A stretch of DNA of 64,000 bases from an uncultured Oscillospiraceae bacterium (GTDB taxonomy: Bacteria; Bacillota; Clostridia; Oscillospirales; Oscillospiraceae), in NCBI GenBank assembly GCA_934613505.1, contig CAKTTB010000005.1:69737-133736 (forward strand), given 5' to 3'. This document shows, one piece after another, positions 25,091 to 33,830 of this stretch. Made by a program: the position numbers and the translations under genes. Numbering within the stretch: position 1 is the stretch's first letter; each line of letters begins with the position of its first letter. Under the pieces are notes generated by a model, which had not been told where the DNA came from, did not search any database, and saw only the letters and a program-made list of their open reading frames with translations.

Positions 25091-26701
25091 TCATTCCGCC
25101 GGATGGAGCTTTCTCGCATAATCCGGCAGCAACTGCGGCGAGAGGCGGTCATCCTGCACACCGGCCTGCTTCTTTTCTTCCTCAAACTGCGCCACATGGC
25201 CGAGTGTCAGCGAGCCGACCGTCACGTCCTTCGCCTTCGCAGCGGCATGCTGACCGGCATTGCGGCCGAAGACGATGACGTCAAGCAGGCTGTTGCCCAT
25301 CAGGCGGTTGCGCCCGTGGATGCCGCCAACAACCTCACCGGCCGCGAACAGGTTCTCCACATCTGTCTGGCCGTCCGGCGTGATATGCAGACCGCCGTTC
25401 TGATAGTGGAGCGTCGGATAGACGAGGATTGGCTCCTTGCGGATATCGATGCCGTGCTTGGCAAACATTCGCATCATGGCCGGAATGCGCTTTTCGATCG
25501 TGCCCGCGCCGTTTTTCAGCTCGATCATCGGCGTGTCGAGCCAGACAGCCTGTCCGGCCGGGGTCTTGACGCCCTTGCCGCGCTCGGTACACTCGCGGAT
25601 GATGGAGGCCGCGGAGACATCGCGGGTCTCCAGCGGGTTCATGAAGACCTCGCCGTCCACGTTCACCAGCATCGCGCCGACCGAGCGGACCTTTTCCGTG
25701 ACCAGCGCGCCGTAGATCTGCGCGGGATAGGCCGCGCCCGTGGGATGATACTGAAGCGTATCGGGATACAGGAGTTTCGCGCCCGCACGGTAGCCGAGGA
25801 CAAGGCCGTCGGCCGTCGCGCCGTAGTGGTTGGAGGTTGGGAAGCCCTGATAGTGGAGCCGCCCCGCACCGCCGGTGGCGAGGATGACGGTCTTTGCCTT
25901 TGCGACCATCAGCTCCTTCGTCTCCATGTTCAGAAGGACGGCGCCGGCGCAATGGCCGTTTTCGTCCTTGATGAGTTCAATTGCCGAGGTGAAGTCCACG
26001 ACGGGAATGCCGCGGTTTAGAACTTCATCGCGCAGCGTGCGCATGATCTCCGCGCCGGAATAGTCCTTGGCCGCGTGCATGCGCTTGCGGGAGGTGCCGC
26101 CGCCGTGGGTGGTGATCATGGTGCCGTCCGGCGCCTTGTCAAATTCCACGCCCAGCTCCGACAACCACTGGATCGCCTCGGGCGCGTCCATGACGAGCTT
26201 GTAGAGAAGATCCTTCTGCGCGGCAAAGTGGCCGCCGCCGTAGGCGTCGAGGAAGTGCTGCGCCGGGGAATCGTTCGGCTTGTCAGCAGCCTGAATGCCG
26301 CCCTCGGCCATCATGGTGTTCGCGTCGCCCATGCGGAGCTTCGTCACGACCATGACCTTTGCACCGGCCTTATCGGCCTCGATGGCTGCGGAGCAGCCTG
26401 CGCCGCCGCCGCCGATGATGAGAACATCCGTCTCATAATCGGGCTTCGTGAGGTCAAAGCTCTCGTGCAGAACGCGCGATTCGCCCTCCAGCAGCTCCGC
26501 CAGCTCCAGCGGCACCTTCTGCCCCCTGTTGGGGCCGAAGCGCAGCTCGGTAAACTGCTCGGCGCGGTAGTCCGGATGGAATTTTTTCAGAAGCGCGTCC
26601 TTTTCGTCCGCCGTCATGCGGCGGGGATCCAGCTTGATGTTTTCTGCGCGGGCCGCTTCCACCTTGCGGATGGAGGCCAGCATGTTAGAGTCCTGATACA
26701 T
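25091..26701 (-). CDS. Fumarate reductase-like flavoprotein subunit
   Basis: FAD enzyme of the succinate dehydrogenase/fumarate reductase/aspartate oxidase family, 536 aa. An unusual N-terminal extension of about 90 residues precedes the Rossmann motif VLIIGGGGAGCSAAIEA. Active-site and capping motifs: THGGGTSRKRMHAAKD, ILATGGAG, QYHPTGAAYP and GRNRLMGNSLLDVIVFGR. The residue that binds FAD covalently in FrdA/SdhA (His of the SHT motif) is replaced: the text reads GDANTMMAEGG, so FAD should be non-covalent. Followed by the carrier gene and preceded by an iron-sulfur subunit. No membrane-anchor genes occur. Fumarate is the likely acceptor given fumarase and malate dehydrogenase upstream; another enoate reductase is possible. 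Confidence 0.87.
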   Translation of the reverse strand: MYQDSNMLASIRKVEAARAENIKLDPRRMTADEKDALLKKFHPDYRAEQFTELRFGPNRGQKVPLELAELLEGESRVLHESFDLTKPDYETDVLIIGGGGAGCSAAIEADKAGAKVMVVTKLRMGDANTMMAEGGIQAADKPNDSPAQHFLDAYGGGHFAAQKDLLYKLVMDAPEAIQWLSELGVEFDKAPDGTMITTHGGGTSRKRMHAAKDYSGAEIMRTLRDEVLNRGIPVVDFTSAIELIKDENGHCAGAVLLNMETKELMVAKAKTVILATGGAGRLHYQGFPTSNHYGATADGLVLGYRAGAKLLYPDTLQYHPTGAAYPAQIYGALVTEKVRSVGAMLVNVDGEVFMNPLETRDVSAASIIRECTERGKGVKTPAGQAVWLDTPMIELKNGAGTIEKRIPAMMRMFAKHGIDIRKEPILVYPTLHYQNGGLHITPDGQTDVENLFAAGEVVGGIHGRNRLMGNSLLDVIVFGRNAGQHAAAKAKDVTVGSLTLGHVAQFEEEKKQAGVQDDRLSPQLLPDYARKLHPAE

Positions 26702-26715
26702 GATATGCGTCCTCC

Positions 26716-27390
26716 TTACTTCTCGATCTCGCGGTGGTTATACAGCTCTTTGATCTCGTCCAGCGGCTTTTCCATGAGGCTCTCGATGAGCGCCTCAAAT
26801 TTGCCGTCCTTGACCTCCTGCACGCGCGCGTCGAGATGCTCACAGTGCGGGGCGATGTATTTGCCGTTCAGGCGGCGCGCCAGCATGGCGACCTGCGGAT
26901 GGGAGATCCCTGCGGGACAGCGGGACGAGCAGACGCCGCACATAACGCAGTCGAAGGATTCCTCCGCACACTTTTCAAATTCGCCGCGCTGGGCATAGGC
27001 GATGTACTGCATGACGTTCAGCCCCTGCGTGCAGGCCTTGGTGCAGGCATTGCAGCCGACGCAGGCATAGATCTCGGGGTACAGCTGCATCATGACCGTC
27101 TGCGTGGGCTTGAGCGTTTCCATGTCGTAGACCTCCTTCACCAGCGGGAAGAAGGGCAGCGTCGCGACATACATGTTGTTTTCCACGCGCGTCGAACACG
27201 CGAGGCAGGCCTTCAGTTCCCGGTCGCCCGCGATGCGGTAGATCGTCGCGCACGCGCCGCAGAAGCCGTTGCGGCAGCCGCAGCCGCGCACGAGCTGATA
27301 GCCGGAATACTCCATCGCTTCCATGATGGTCAGACTGTCCGGCACCTCATATTTTTTGCCGAACAGGAAAACCGTCACCATATTTTCCAT
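26716..27390 (-). CDS. Fumarate reductase-like iron-sulfur subunit (SdhB/FrdB-like)
   Basis: 224 aa electron-transfer subunit. The N-terminal plant-type ferredoxin domain has CGCRNGFCGAC plus a later Cys (KACLAC) for a [2Fe-2S] cluster. The C-terminal domain has CVGCNACTKAC and CVMCGVCSSRCP for two further clusters. Classical FrdB has a [3Fe-4S] third centre that faces quinone. Here the last motif keeps four cysteines, which suits a soluble complex without quinone. It lies 14 bases before the flavoprotein gene. In methanogen thiol:fumarate reductase this subunit is fused to an HdrB-like domain; here HdrB is a separate gene of the same run. Confidence 0.88.
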   Translation of the reverse strand: MENMVTVFLFGKKYEVPDSLTIMEAMEYSGYQLVRGCGCRNGFCGACATIYRIAGDRELKACLACSTRVENNMYVATLPFFPLVKEVYDMETLKPTQTVMMQLYPEIYACVGCNACTKACTQGLNVMQYIAYAQRGEFEKCAEESFDCVMCGVCSSRCPAGISHPQVAMLARRLNGKYIAPHCEHLDARVQEVKDGKFEALIESLMEKPLDEIKELYNHREIEK

Positions 27391-27402
27391 ATCTGTTCTC
27401 CT

Positions 27403-28230
27403 TTAATACTCATTCGGCAGCTCGTCGAGCTGGTCGAAGCGGAACACCGGGCCGTCCTTGCAGACGTATTTGTCGCCGATGTTGCAGCGGCCGCATTTGC
27501 CGAGGCCGCATTTCATCTTGAGTTCCATCGTGGTATAGACCTGCTCGCGCGCGAAGCCAAGCTCCATGAGGCCTGCGAGCGTGAACTTGATCATGATGGG
27601 AGGGCCGCACATGACGACGGTCTTGTCCGTCGTGAAGCCAAGCTCCTTGACGTAGTTCGGGACGAAGCCGACATGGCCGTCCCACTCCGGCTGCTCGCGG
27701 TCGATGGTCAGGTGGACGTTGATGCCGTCCTCCTTACACCAGATGTTCTCGATCTCCGGGAAATCGACGAGATCTTCCTTGGAGCGGGAGCCGTAGACGA
27801 TATCGATCTTGCCGTAGCGGTCACGGTAGTGGCGGCAGTAGTTGATGACCGAGTGCAGAGGCGCAAGGCCGATGCCGCCGGCGATGAACAGAAGATCCTT
27901 ACCGGCAAAGGCCGTATCGACCGGGAAGCCGTTGCCGTAGGGGCCGCGGACGGTGATCTGCTGGCCCGGCTCCATGGCGTGCAGCCATTCGGTCACGCAG
28001 CCGCATTTCTTGATGGAAAACTCCACATACTCCTCCAGCGTGGGGCTGGAGGTGATGGAGAACAGCGCCTCGCCGACGCCCGGCATCGAGAGCATGGCGC
28101 ACTGGCCGGGGATATGGACGAAGGGCTTTTTGCCGTCAAGGCCGACCACGCGGAAGGTCTTGACGTCGGGCGTGTCGACGCGGATATCCGTGACGACGGC
28201 CAGATTGGGGATCAAGGGATCAGCTCTCAT
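27403..28230 (-). CDS. FlxA/AsrB-like FAD- and NAD(P)H-binding subunit
   Basis: 275 aa oxidoreductase of the ferredoxin-NADP reductase fold. The FAD part has ITVRGPYGNGFPVD; the nucleotide part has LLFIAGGIGLAPLHSVI and VVMCGPPIMIKFT; the C-terminal CGLGKCGRCNIG holds a [2Fe-2S] cluster. Similar subunits are AsrB of sulfite reductase, the gamma subunit of sulfhydrogenase and FlxA of Hdr-Flx complexes. It would be the NADH entry point of the complex. The start at 28230 overlaps the upstream stop in ATGA form. The longer frame upstream lies inside the neighbour. Confidence 0.88.
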   Translation of the reverse strand: MRADPLIPNLAVVTDIRVDTPDVKTFRVVGLDGKKPFVHIPGQCAMLSMPGVGEALFSITSSPTLEEYVEFSIKKCGCVTEWLHAMEPGQQITVRGPYGNGFPVDTAFAGKDLLFIAGGIGLAPLHSVINYCRHYRDRYGKIDIVYGSRSKEDLVDFPEIENIWCKEDGINVHLTIDREQPEWDGHVGFVPNYVKELGFTTDKTVVMCGPPIMIKFTLAGLMELGFAREQVYTTMELKMKCGLGKCGRCNIGDKYVCKDGPVFRFDQLDELPNEY

Positions 28231-29249
28231 TTTGTTTCCTCCCCAAGTGTTTTGATGACTTTGACGATATTCATATGGATGGGACATTTGGCAAGGCACC
28301 GGCCGCAGCCGACACAGCCGAAGAGGCCCTCGTTATTATCCGGGAAATAGACCAGCTTGTGCATGAAGCGCTGGCGGAACCGCTCGAGCTGGGTCGGGCG
28401 CGGCTGACCGGCAGACATTTTGGTGAAATCCGAGTACATGCAGCTGTCCCAGCAGCGGAAGCGGCGGACTGTCTTGCCGGAGTCGAACTCCTTGATATCA
28501 TAGCACTGGCAGGTCGGGCAGATGAACGTACACGTGCCGCAGCCAAGGCAGCTCTCCGAGAGCTTTTTCCAAGCCGGACTGTCAAACAGTTCCTTCGTCT
28601 TCCCTGCGCCGACGGCAGACAGGTCAAGCCCGGCCAGCGGCAGCTTCTTCATGATCTCCCGCGTACACTCCTGCTGCGCGGCCACGGCCGTCTCGCCGCC
28701 GTCTGTCAGCGCGGTGAGCTTTGCAGTCAGCGCTTCGCCCTTTTCGGTGTTCGCCTGCCAATAGAGGTTCTCCTCGTCCATCCAGCAGCTGACGTCGCCC
28801 TGCGGCGCCGCCGGGTCGATGCCGAACGGCCGGCAGAAGCAGGTCTCCTCCGGCCGGGTGCAGGCCAACGTCACGATGGTGCCGTTTGCCCGGCGGGACG
28901 CGTAATACGTGTCCTGCGGCTCCGCGAGAAAGACCTTGTCCAGAATTTCAAAGCTCCTTGCGTCGCAGGCGCGCACGCCGAAGAGGACGAACGGCTCGCC
29001 CGGGTCGCGCGTCTCGATGAGATCGAGCTGCTTGCCCGTCACACGGAAGCCGACGAGGTTTTCCACCTGCGGGAAGAACAGATCCTTGGCCGAGCGGATG
29101 GTATTGAGCTTTTTCGTCAGCTGCAGCCCATCCTGCCAGACGGTGAAGCTGGCCTGACCGGCAGCGTCGTCTGCGGGAATATAGAGCTTCTGCGCGGATG
29201 CCAGCTCGCCGAACAGCGCCGGAAGCTTTGCGATCGGAAGCTGTTTCAT
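28227..29249 (-). CDS. FlxC/AsrA-like iron-sulfur protein
   Basis: 340 aa. N-terminal two thirds resemble AsrA/HydB (VLFGVRACDARSFEIL, CTRPEETCFCRPFG). Two C-terminal [4Fe-4S] motifs are CLGCGTCTFICPTCQC and CVGCGRCLAKCP. It relays electrons between the FAD subunit and HdrA/MvhD in the Flx model. It overlaps both neighbours by 4 bases, which implies coupled translation and a stable stoichiometry. Confidence 0.86.
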   Translation of the reverse strand: MKQLPIAKLPALFGELASAQKLYIPADDAAGQASFTVWQDGLQLTKKLNTIRSAKDLFFPQVENLVGFRVTGKQLDLIETRDPGEPFVLFGVRACDARSFEILDKVFLAEPQDTYYASRRANGTIVTLACTRPEETCFCRPFGIDPAAPQGDVSCWMDEENLYWQANTEKGEALTAKLTALTDGGETAVAAQQECTREIMKKLPLAGLDLSAVGAGKTKELFDSPAWKKLSESCLGCGTCTFICPTCQCYDIKEFDSGKTVRRFRCWDSCMYSDFTKMSAGQPRPTQLERFRQRFMHKLVYFPDNNEGLFGCVGCGRCLAKCPIHMNIVKVIKTLGEETK

Positions 29250-30223
29250 CGTGCCTCGCCTCCTCTCTCATATACGACGGACGGCTCGCAGTCGTCCTTG
29301 CGGAAGTCCATGAGCGGCGGGCGGGACTCGAAATCGGCGCCGGCCTGATAGTCGCCATACAGCTCGTTGCTGTCTTTGATAAACTTGCGGTTGAGCAGGT
29401 GCAGCGGGATATGCTGCGGACAGACGCGTGAGCATTCGCCGCAGTCGGTGCAGCGGGAGACGACATGGAACGCGCGGATGATATGGAACATGTTCTCCTC
29501 AAAGGAGTCGGCAATGGCCTTGTTTTCAAAGCCGGAATCGTGGTTGTCAAACACGCATTTTTCGCACGAGCAGGCGGGACAGACGTTGCGGCAGGCGTTG
29601 CAGCGGATGCAGCGCGACAGCTCGCCGCGCCAGAACGCATAGCGCTCCTCTGCCGTCATGGCTTCGAGCTTCGCGACCTCGTCAAAGCGGCCGCAATCGG
29701 GGGTTTCCTCGCCCTGCTCGCCGAGCAGCTCGTCAAAGCAGACGATCTTCTTACTTTTGCAGGTCCTGCACTTGAGAAGCAGCGCGTCGGCCTTTTTGAT
29801 CGTCTCATCGCCGTAGATCGTGGCGACCTTCAGCTCTTCCCCGTCCTCCGTCACAGCTGTGACGCCGGAAAGGCCCTTTTCCTTGATCGCTTCCATATCG
29901 CACATGCCATCGCACTGCACGCCGACGGCGTAGACATTCTCGCGCAGGATGCGGTGTTCCTTCAGAAGCTGGACGAACGAATAGCTGTCGCACGGCTTGA
30001 GGAACACGGCAGCCTTGCCGCCCCTGCGGGATTCCGCGATCAGATATTTGGACAGATTCGCACCGGAAAAGACGCTCCAGACGAAGTTCTTTTCCACATC
30101 CTCCACGCTCTCAAACGTGGCCGGGGTCAGATCATAGAAGAACTCGCCTGCCCGCCAGCCGATGACGCGGTCGACGGTCTTGTCCTGCAGCAGCTGGATG
30201 GCTTTTTCTTTTACTCCTTGCAT
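29246..30223 (-). CDS. FlxB-like iron-sulfur protein
   Basis: 325 aa, paralogous in layout to the next protein. An N-terminal FrhB/AsrA-like region contains VFLKPCDSYSFVQLL, and two clusters follow: CIRCNACRNVCPACSC (about 215-230) and CTDCGECSRVCP. The presence of two such proteins side by side is characteristic of flxB-flxC. It starts 13 bases inside the end of the MvhD gene. Confidence 0.85.
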   Translation of the reverse strand: MQGVKEKAIQLLQDKTVDRVIGWRAGEFFYDLTPATFESVEDVEKNFVWSVFSGANLSKYLIAESRRGGKAAVFLKPCDSYSFVQLLKEHRILRENVYAVGVQCDGMCDMEAIKEKGLSGVTAVTEDGEELKVATIYGDETIKKADALLLKCRTCKSKKIVCFDELLGEQGEETPDCGRFDEVAKLEAMTAEERYAFWRGELSRCIRCNACRNVCPACSCEKCVFDNHDSGFENKAIADSFEENMFHIIRAFHVVSRCTDCGECSRVCPQHIPLHLLNRKFIKDSNELYGDYQAGADFESRPPLMDFRKDDCEPSVVYERGGEAR

Positions 30224-30648
30224 CTCAGATCCTCCAGTCTGCGGTTTTCGCCGAGCTTTGTGATAGTCTCGGCAAATTCATTCATGGTCTTGGCGAACTT
30301 CGCGCCCTCCGCCGCTGAGACCCATTCGACCCGCGTGCGCTCGCGCTCAATGCCGAGGAAGTCCAGCATGGAGAACAAAAGCGTCATGCGGCGGCGCGCG
30401 TAATAGTTGCCGGTCGTGTAGTGGCAGTCGCCGGGATGGCAGCCGCAGAGGATCACGCCGTCCGCGCCGCGCTGGAACGCGCGGAGAATAAACATCGGGT
30501 TCAGCCGGCAGGAACACGGGATGCGGATGATCTTCACATTGGCCGGATAGCTCAGCCGGTTCGTGCCGGACAGATCGGCGCCCGCGTAGGAACACCAGTT
30601 GCAGCAGAACGCCACGATCGTGGGCGTCCACGTTCCGTTTACCTGCAT
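30211..30648 (-). CDS. mvhD: MvhD/FlxD-like [2Fe-2S] subunit linking to HdrA
   Basis: 145 aa. Cysteine-rich motifs AFCCNWCSYAGAD (about 13-25), RIPCSCRLNP and GCHPGDCHY match the hydrogenase delta subunit that docks on HdrA. The start at 30648 overlaps the hdrA end by 10 bases. In hydrogenase-linked complexes MvhD joins HdrA to the hydrogenase; here the Flx-type NADH oxidising subunits follow instead, so electrons probably come from NADH. Confidence 0.9.
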   Translation of the reverse strand: MQVNGTWTPTIVAFCCNWCSYAGADLSGTNRLSYPANVKIIRIPCSCRLNPMFILRAFQRGADGVILCGCHPGDCHYTTGNYYARRRMTLLFSMLDFLGIERERTRVEWVSAAEGAKFAKTMNEFAETITKLGENRRLEDLRCKE

Positions 30649-32630
30649 ATCGCATCCACCTCCGCCATGATTTGTCTGTTGGAGAAGCCCTTGAGATCCA
30701 TCGCGCCAGACATGCACGCAACCGTGCATGCGCCGCAGCCCTGACAGACTGCCGGGTTGACCTGCGCCACGCGCCGGATGAGCGTCGTGCGGTTCGGGCC
30801 TCTGAATTCCTTGTCGATGTACGTGATCGCCCCGTACGGGCAGACCTTTTCGCAGTTGGAGCAGCCGTTGCACATCATTTCATTCGGCTGCGCCACGCAC
30901 GGGTTGCAAGTCAGGCTGTCCTTGCACAGAAGGCCGATGACCTTGGCCGCCGCAGCGGACGCCTGCGCGACCGTCTCGGGGATATCCTTCGGCCCCTGGC
31001 ACATACCGGACAGGAACACGCCTGCCGTCGGGCTTTCGACCGGGCGGAGCTTCGGATGCGCTTCGGTAAAGAAGTCGTTCGTGTCCATCGACGCCGTCAG
31101 CATCGTGGCCAGCGGCCGCGCGGACTTGTCCGGCTCGATGGCAGCTGCCAGAACGACCATGTCGGCGTCAATATGCAGCTGTCGGTTTTCCAGCAGGTCG
31201 GACGCCTGCACCTTGAGCTTGCCGCCCTCGGGCGTGACCTTGCCGACCATGCCCTTGATATAGTGGACGCCGTACTGCTCGACGGCGCGGCGGTAGAACT
31301 CGTCAAAGTTCTTGCCGGGGGTACGCACGTCGATATAGAAGACATACACGTCCGTATCCGGGTACTTTTCCCGGCAGAGCATGGCGTGCTTGGCCGTGTA
31401 CATGCAGCAGATCTTGGAGCAGTAGGGCTTGCCCTTCTCCGCGCCGTCGCAGCGGGAGCCGACGCACTGGACAAAGACGATGGTCTTCGGGTGCGTGCCG
31501 TCGGACGGCCGCAGGAGCGTGCCGCTCGTGGGGCCTGCCGCGTTCATCAGGCGCTCAAATTCGAGACTGGAGACGACGTCCGGGCTCTGGCTGTAGGCAA
31601 ATTCGTTGAATTTGGAGAGGTCGATGGGATTGAAACCCGTCGCGGCGACGATCGCGCCGTATTCCTGCTCCACGAAGGTGTCCTGCTGCTTATAATCGAT
31701 CGCGCCGGCTGTGCAGACCTTGGCGCACACGCCGCACTTGCCGTTTTTGAGCATGTTGCAGTAGTTCGGGTCGATGGTCGCGACCTTCGGCACGGCCTGC
31801 GCAAACGGGATATAGATAGCGCGGCGGTTGTCCATGCCGAGGTTGAACTCGTTCGGGACCTTCTTCTGCGGACACTTCTCGGTGCACAGGCCGCAGCCGG
31901 TGCAGACGTCTTCCTTCACGAAGCGCGCCTTGCGGCGGATCTTCACGTGAAAATTACCAACGAAGCCGCCGACGGATTCCACCTCGGAATAGGAATAGAT
32001 GTGGATTTTCTCGTTCTGCGCGCAGTCGACCATCTTCGGCGTCAGGATGCACGCCGCGCAGTCGAGCGTCGGGAAGGTTTTGTCGATCTGGGTCATCTTG
32101 CCGCCGATGGTCGGCTGCTTCTCGACGATATCGACTTCAAAGCCGGCCTCGGCAATGTCGAGCGCCGTCTGGATGCCCGCGATGCCGCCGCCGATGACGA
32201 GCGCGCGCTTGGTGACGGGGCTGGTGCCCGCGGTCAGAGGTGCGTTCAGGTGCACCTTTGCGATAGCCGCCCGGCCGAGGATGATGGCCTTTTCCGTGCC
32301 CTCCTCTTTATCCTTGTGGATCCAGGAGCACTGTTCGCGGATGTTCGCGATCTCGACCATGTAGGGGTTCAGACCCGCCTTTTCGCAGGTCTTGCGGAAG
32401 GTCTGCTCGTGCATTCTGGGTGAGCAGGAACAGATGACCACGCCGGTCAGGCCGTATTCATGGATCTTGTCCTGGATCATCTGCTGGCCGGTCTGGGAAC
32501 ACATGTATTGATAATTGGTGGAAAACACAACGCCCGGCTCTTTTGCAAGCGCCTGCGAGACCTTCTCCACGTCGACGGTCGCGGCAATATTGCTGCCGCA
32601 CCAGCATACGAAGACGCCGATTCTCTGCAT
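30639..32630 (-). CDS. hdrA: HdrA, flavin- and iron-sulfur-containing bifurcating-type subunit
   Basis: 663 aa, full-length. N-terminal Cys-containing domain (IGVFVCWCGSNIAATV), FAD-binding thioredoxin-reductase-like core (RALVIGGGIAGIQTALDIAE, GGKMTQIDKTFPTLDCAAC), an inserted ferredoxin (CTGCGLCTEKCPQ; CGVCAKVCTAGAI) and a C-terminal pair of [4Fe-4S] clusters (CNGCSNCEKVCPYGAI; CQGCGACTVACMSGAM). HdrA is the site of flavin-based electron bifurcation in methanogen Hdr complexes. Here it sits between HdrC and MvhD, with no heterodisulfide substrate expected in this organism. Its location with a fumarate reductase-like pair is the notable point. Confidence 0.94.
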   Translation of the reverse strand: MQRIGVFVCWCGSNIAATVDVEKVSQALAKEPGVVFSTNYQYMCSQTGQQMIQDKIHEYGLTGVVICSCSPRMHEQTFRKTCEKAGLNPYMVEIANIREQCSWIHKDKEEGTEKAIILGRAAIAKVHLNAPLTAGTSPVTKRALVIGGGIAGIQTALDIAEAGFEVDIVEKQPTIGGKMTQIDKTFPTLDCAACILTPKMVDCAQNEKIHIYSYSEVESVGGFVGNFHVKIRRKARFVKEDVCTGCGLCTEKCPQKKVPNEFNLGMDNRRAIYIPFAQAVPKVATIDPNYCNMLKNGKCGVCAKVCTAGAIDYKQQDTFVEQEYGAIVAATGFNPIDLSKFNEFAYSQSPDVVSSLEFERLMNAAGPTSGTLLRPSDGTHPKTIVFVQCVGSRCDGAEKGKPYCSKICCMYTAKHAMLCREKYPDTDVYVFYIDVRTPGKNFDEFYRRAVEQYGVHYIKGMVGKVTPEGGKLKVQASDLLENRQLHIDADMVVLAAAIEPDKSARPLATMLTASMDTNDFFTEAHPKLRPVESPTAGVFLSGMCQGPKDIPETVAQASAAAAKVIGLLCKDSLTCNPCVAQPNEMMCNGCSNCEKVCPYGAITYIDKEFRGPNRTTLIRRVAQVNPAVCQGCGACTVACMSGAMDLKGFSNRQIMAEVDAICR

Positions 32631-32642
32631 TGTCTTTCCTCC

Positions 32643-33029
32643 TTACTTCTTATATTTCCGGAACGCCGCGGCAATGGCCTGCTGCGGCAGCTCGTTGTCA
32701 AGGATCTCCGGGATCCGCTCGGGCTTCAGGCGATCCATGCCCTGCTGGCGTTCGACCGCGCAGCGGACAGCTTCAATAAGCTTTGCCGGCTCCACGTTTC
32801 TGGGACAGCGCTCCACGCACGCGAAGCAGCTCAGGCAGGTATAGATGCCCTTCGAGCTTAAAAGCTCCTCGATCCGCCCATTCTCGACCATGGAGACGAA
32901 CTGATGCGGATGATAGTCCATCTCGTCATAGGCCGGACAGCTTGCCGAGCATTTGCCGCAGCGCATGCACTTTCTGGGGTTCACGCCGGAGATGCGGGTG
33001 ACGGTCTCGATCAGATTCTGATTGTTCAT
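32643..33029 (-). CDS. hdrC: HdrC, iron-sulfur subunit
   Basis: 128 aa, two [4Fe-4S] motifs: CMRCGKCSASCPAYDEM (about 21-37) and CLSCFACVERCPRNVEP. Relays electrons between HdrA and HdrB. It overlaps the hdrB stop by 4 bases and precedes hdrA by 12 bases. Confidence 0.94.
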   Translation of the reverse strand: MNNQNLIETVTRISGVNPRKCMRCGKCSASCPAYDEMDYHPHQFVSMVENGRIEELLSSKGIYTCLSCFACVERCPRNVEPAKLIEAVRCAVERQQGMDRLKPERIPEILDNELPQQAIAAAFRKYKK

Positions 33030-33817
33030 GCGTCCTCCTCCCCGCAGCCAAGCGCCTGCGCCAGAAGCTCGGTGAAATAGACGACCGGCAGCTTCTTTTC
33101 CGTGTTCTGCGTCAGATTATACATACACAGAGGACATGCCGTGATGAGAATCTCTGCACCCTGCGCGGCAGCATCGTCTGCGATCTTCTGCGCCTGCTTT
33201 GCGGCGTAGCTCTTATTTTCCACGGTCATATAGCCGCCGCAGCATTCGTTGCGCTGGGCATAGACGACCGGCTCTGCGCCGATGGCGCGGATGAAATCCT
33301 CGAGGATCTGCGGGTTCTCGGGGTCGTCAAACTGCATCTCGCGGCTGGGCCGGAGCAGCATGCAGCCGTAATAGGCGCCGATCTTCTTCCCGGTCAGCGG
33401 GTGCGTGACGGCGGCTTTGACCTTGTCCCAGCCGATCTCGTCCCGCAGGACCTCGAGATAGTGCAGAACCTTCGTTTCGCCGGCATAGGGCGTTTCGGGC
33501 TTTAAGTAATTGTTGGCCTTCGTGCGGATGTCCTCGTTCAGCTGCATGTCGCGGTTCACGCGCTTGAGGACGTGATGACATGCCGAACACAAAGATACCA
33601 GCGGCTGCCCCGCGTCCCGCGCGGCAATGAGCGCGCGGATGGACGCCAGACGCGTGGCGATCTCATCGCTGGCCTGCGGGTAGACCGCGCCGCAGCACTG
33701 CCACTCGGGGATCTCGCACAGCGAGAACCCGATCTTTTCCGCAGCGAGCCGGCCGGCCCTGTCCAGCTGCGCGCCCTTCGTTTTGAGCGTGCAGCCGGGG
33801 AAATAGCTGTACTTCAT
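33026..33817 (-). CDS. hdrB: HdrB, CCG-domain subunit
   Basis: 263 aa with two cysteine-rich CCG modules: GCTLKTKG...WQCCGAVYP...CSACHHVLKR, and YGCMLLRP...NECCGGYMT...CPLCMYNL. These bind non-cubane [4Fe-4S] clusters and form the heterodisulfide site in methanogens. With no CoM-S-S-CoB here, HdrB probably passes electrons to the FrdB-like subunit or acts on another disulfide. Thiol:fumarate reductase TfrB carries the same kind of domain, which supports the link to fumarate. It follows fumC by 13 bases. Confidence 0.93.
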   Translation of the reverse strand: MKYSYFPGCTLKTKGAQLDRAGRLAAEKIGFSLCEIPEWQCCGAVYPQASDEIATRLASIRALIAARDAGQPLVSLCSACHHVLKRVNRDMQLNEDIRTKANNYLKPETPYAGETKVLHYLEVLRDEIGWDKVKAAVTHPLTGKKIGAYYGCMLLRPSREMQFDDPENPQILEDFIRAIGAEPVVYAQRNECCGGYMTVENKSYAAKQAQKIADDAAAQGAEILITACPLCMYNLTQNTEKKLPVVYFTELLAQALGCGEEDA

Positions 33818-33830
33818 AATTGCCTCCCCA

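Noticed and set aside
28227..30223. Dissimilatory sulfite reductase (AsrABC)
   Set aside because: AsrA- and AsrB-like subunits are present, but the siroheme subunit AsrC is absent and the genes overlap with Hdr/MvhD genes, which fits Flx.
30672..32423. A 583-codon plus-strand frame opposite hdrA
   Set aside because: hdrA is supported by many cysteine motifs and operon overlaps; the opposite frame has biased composition only.
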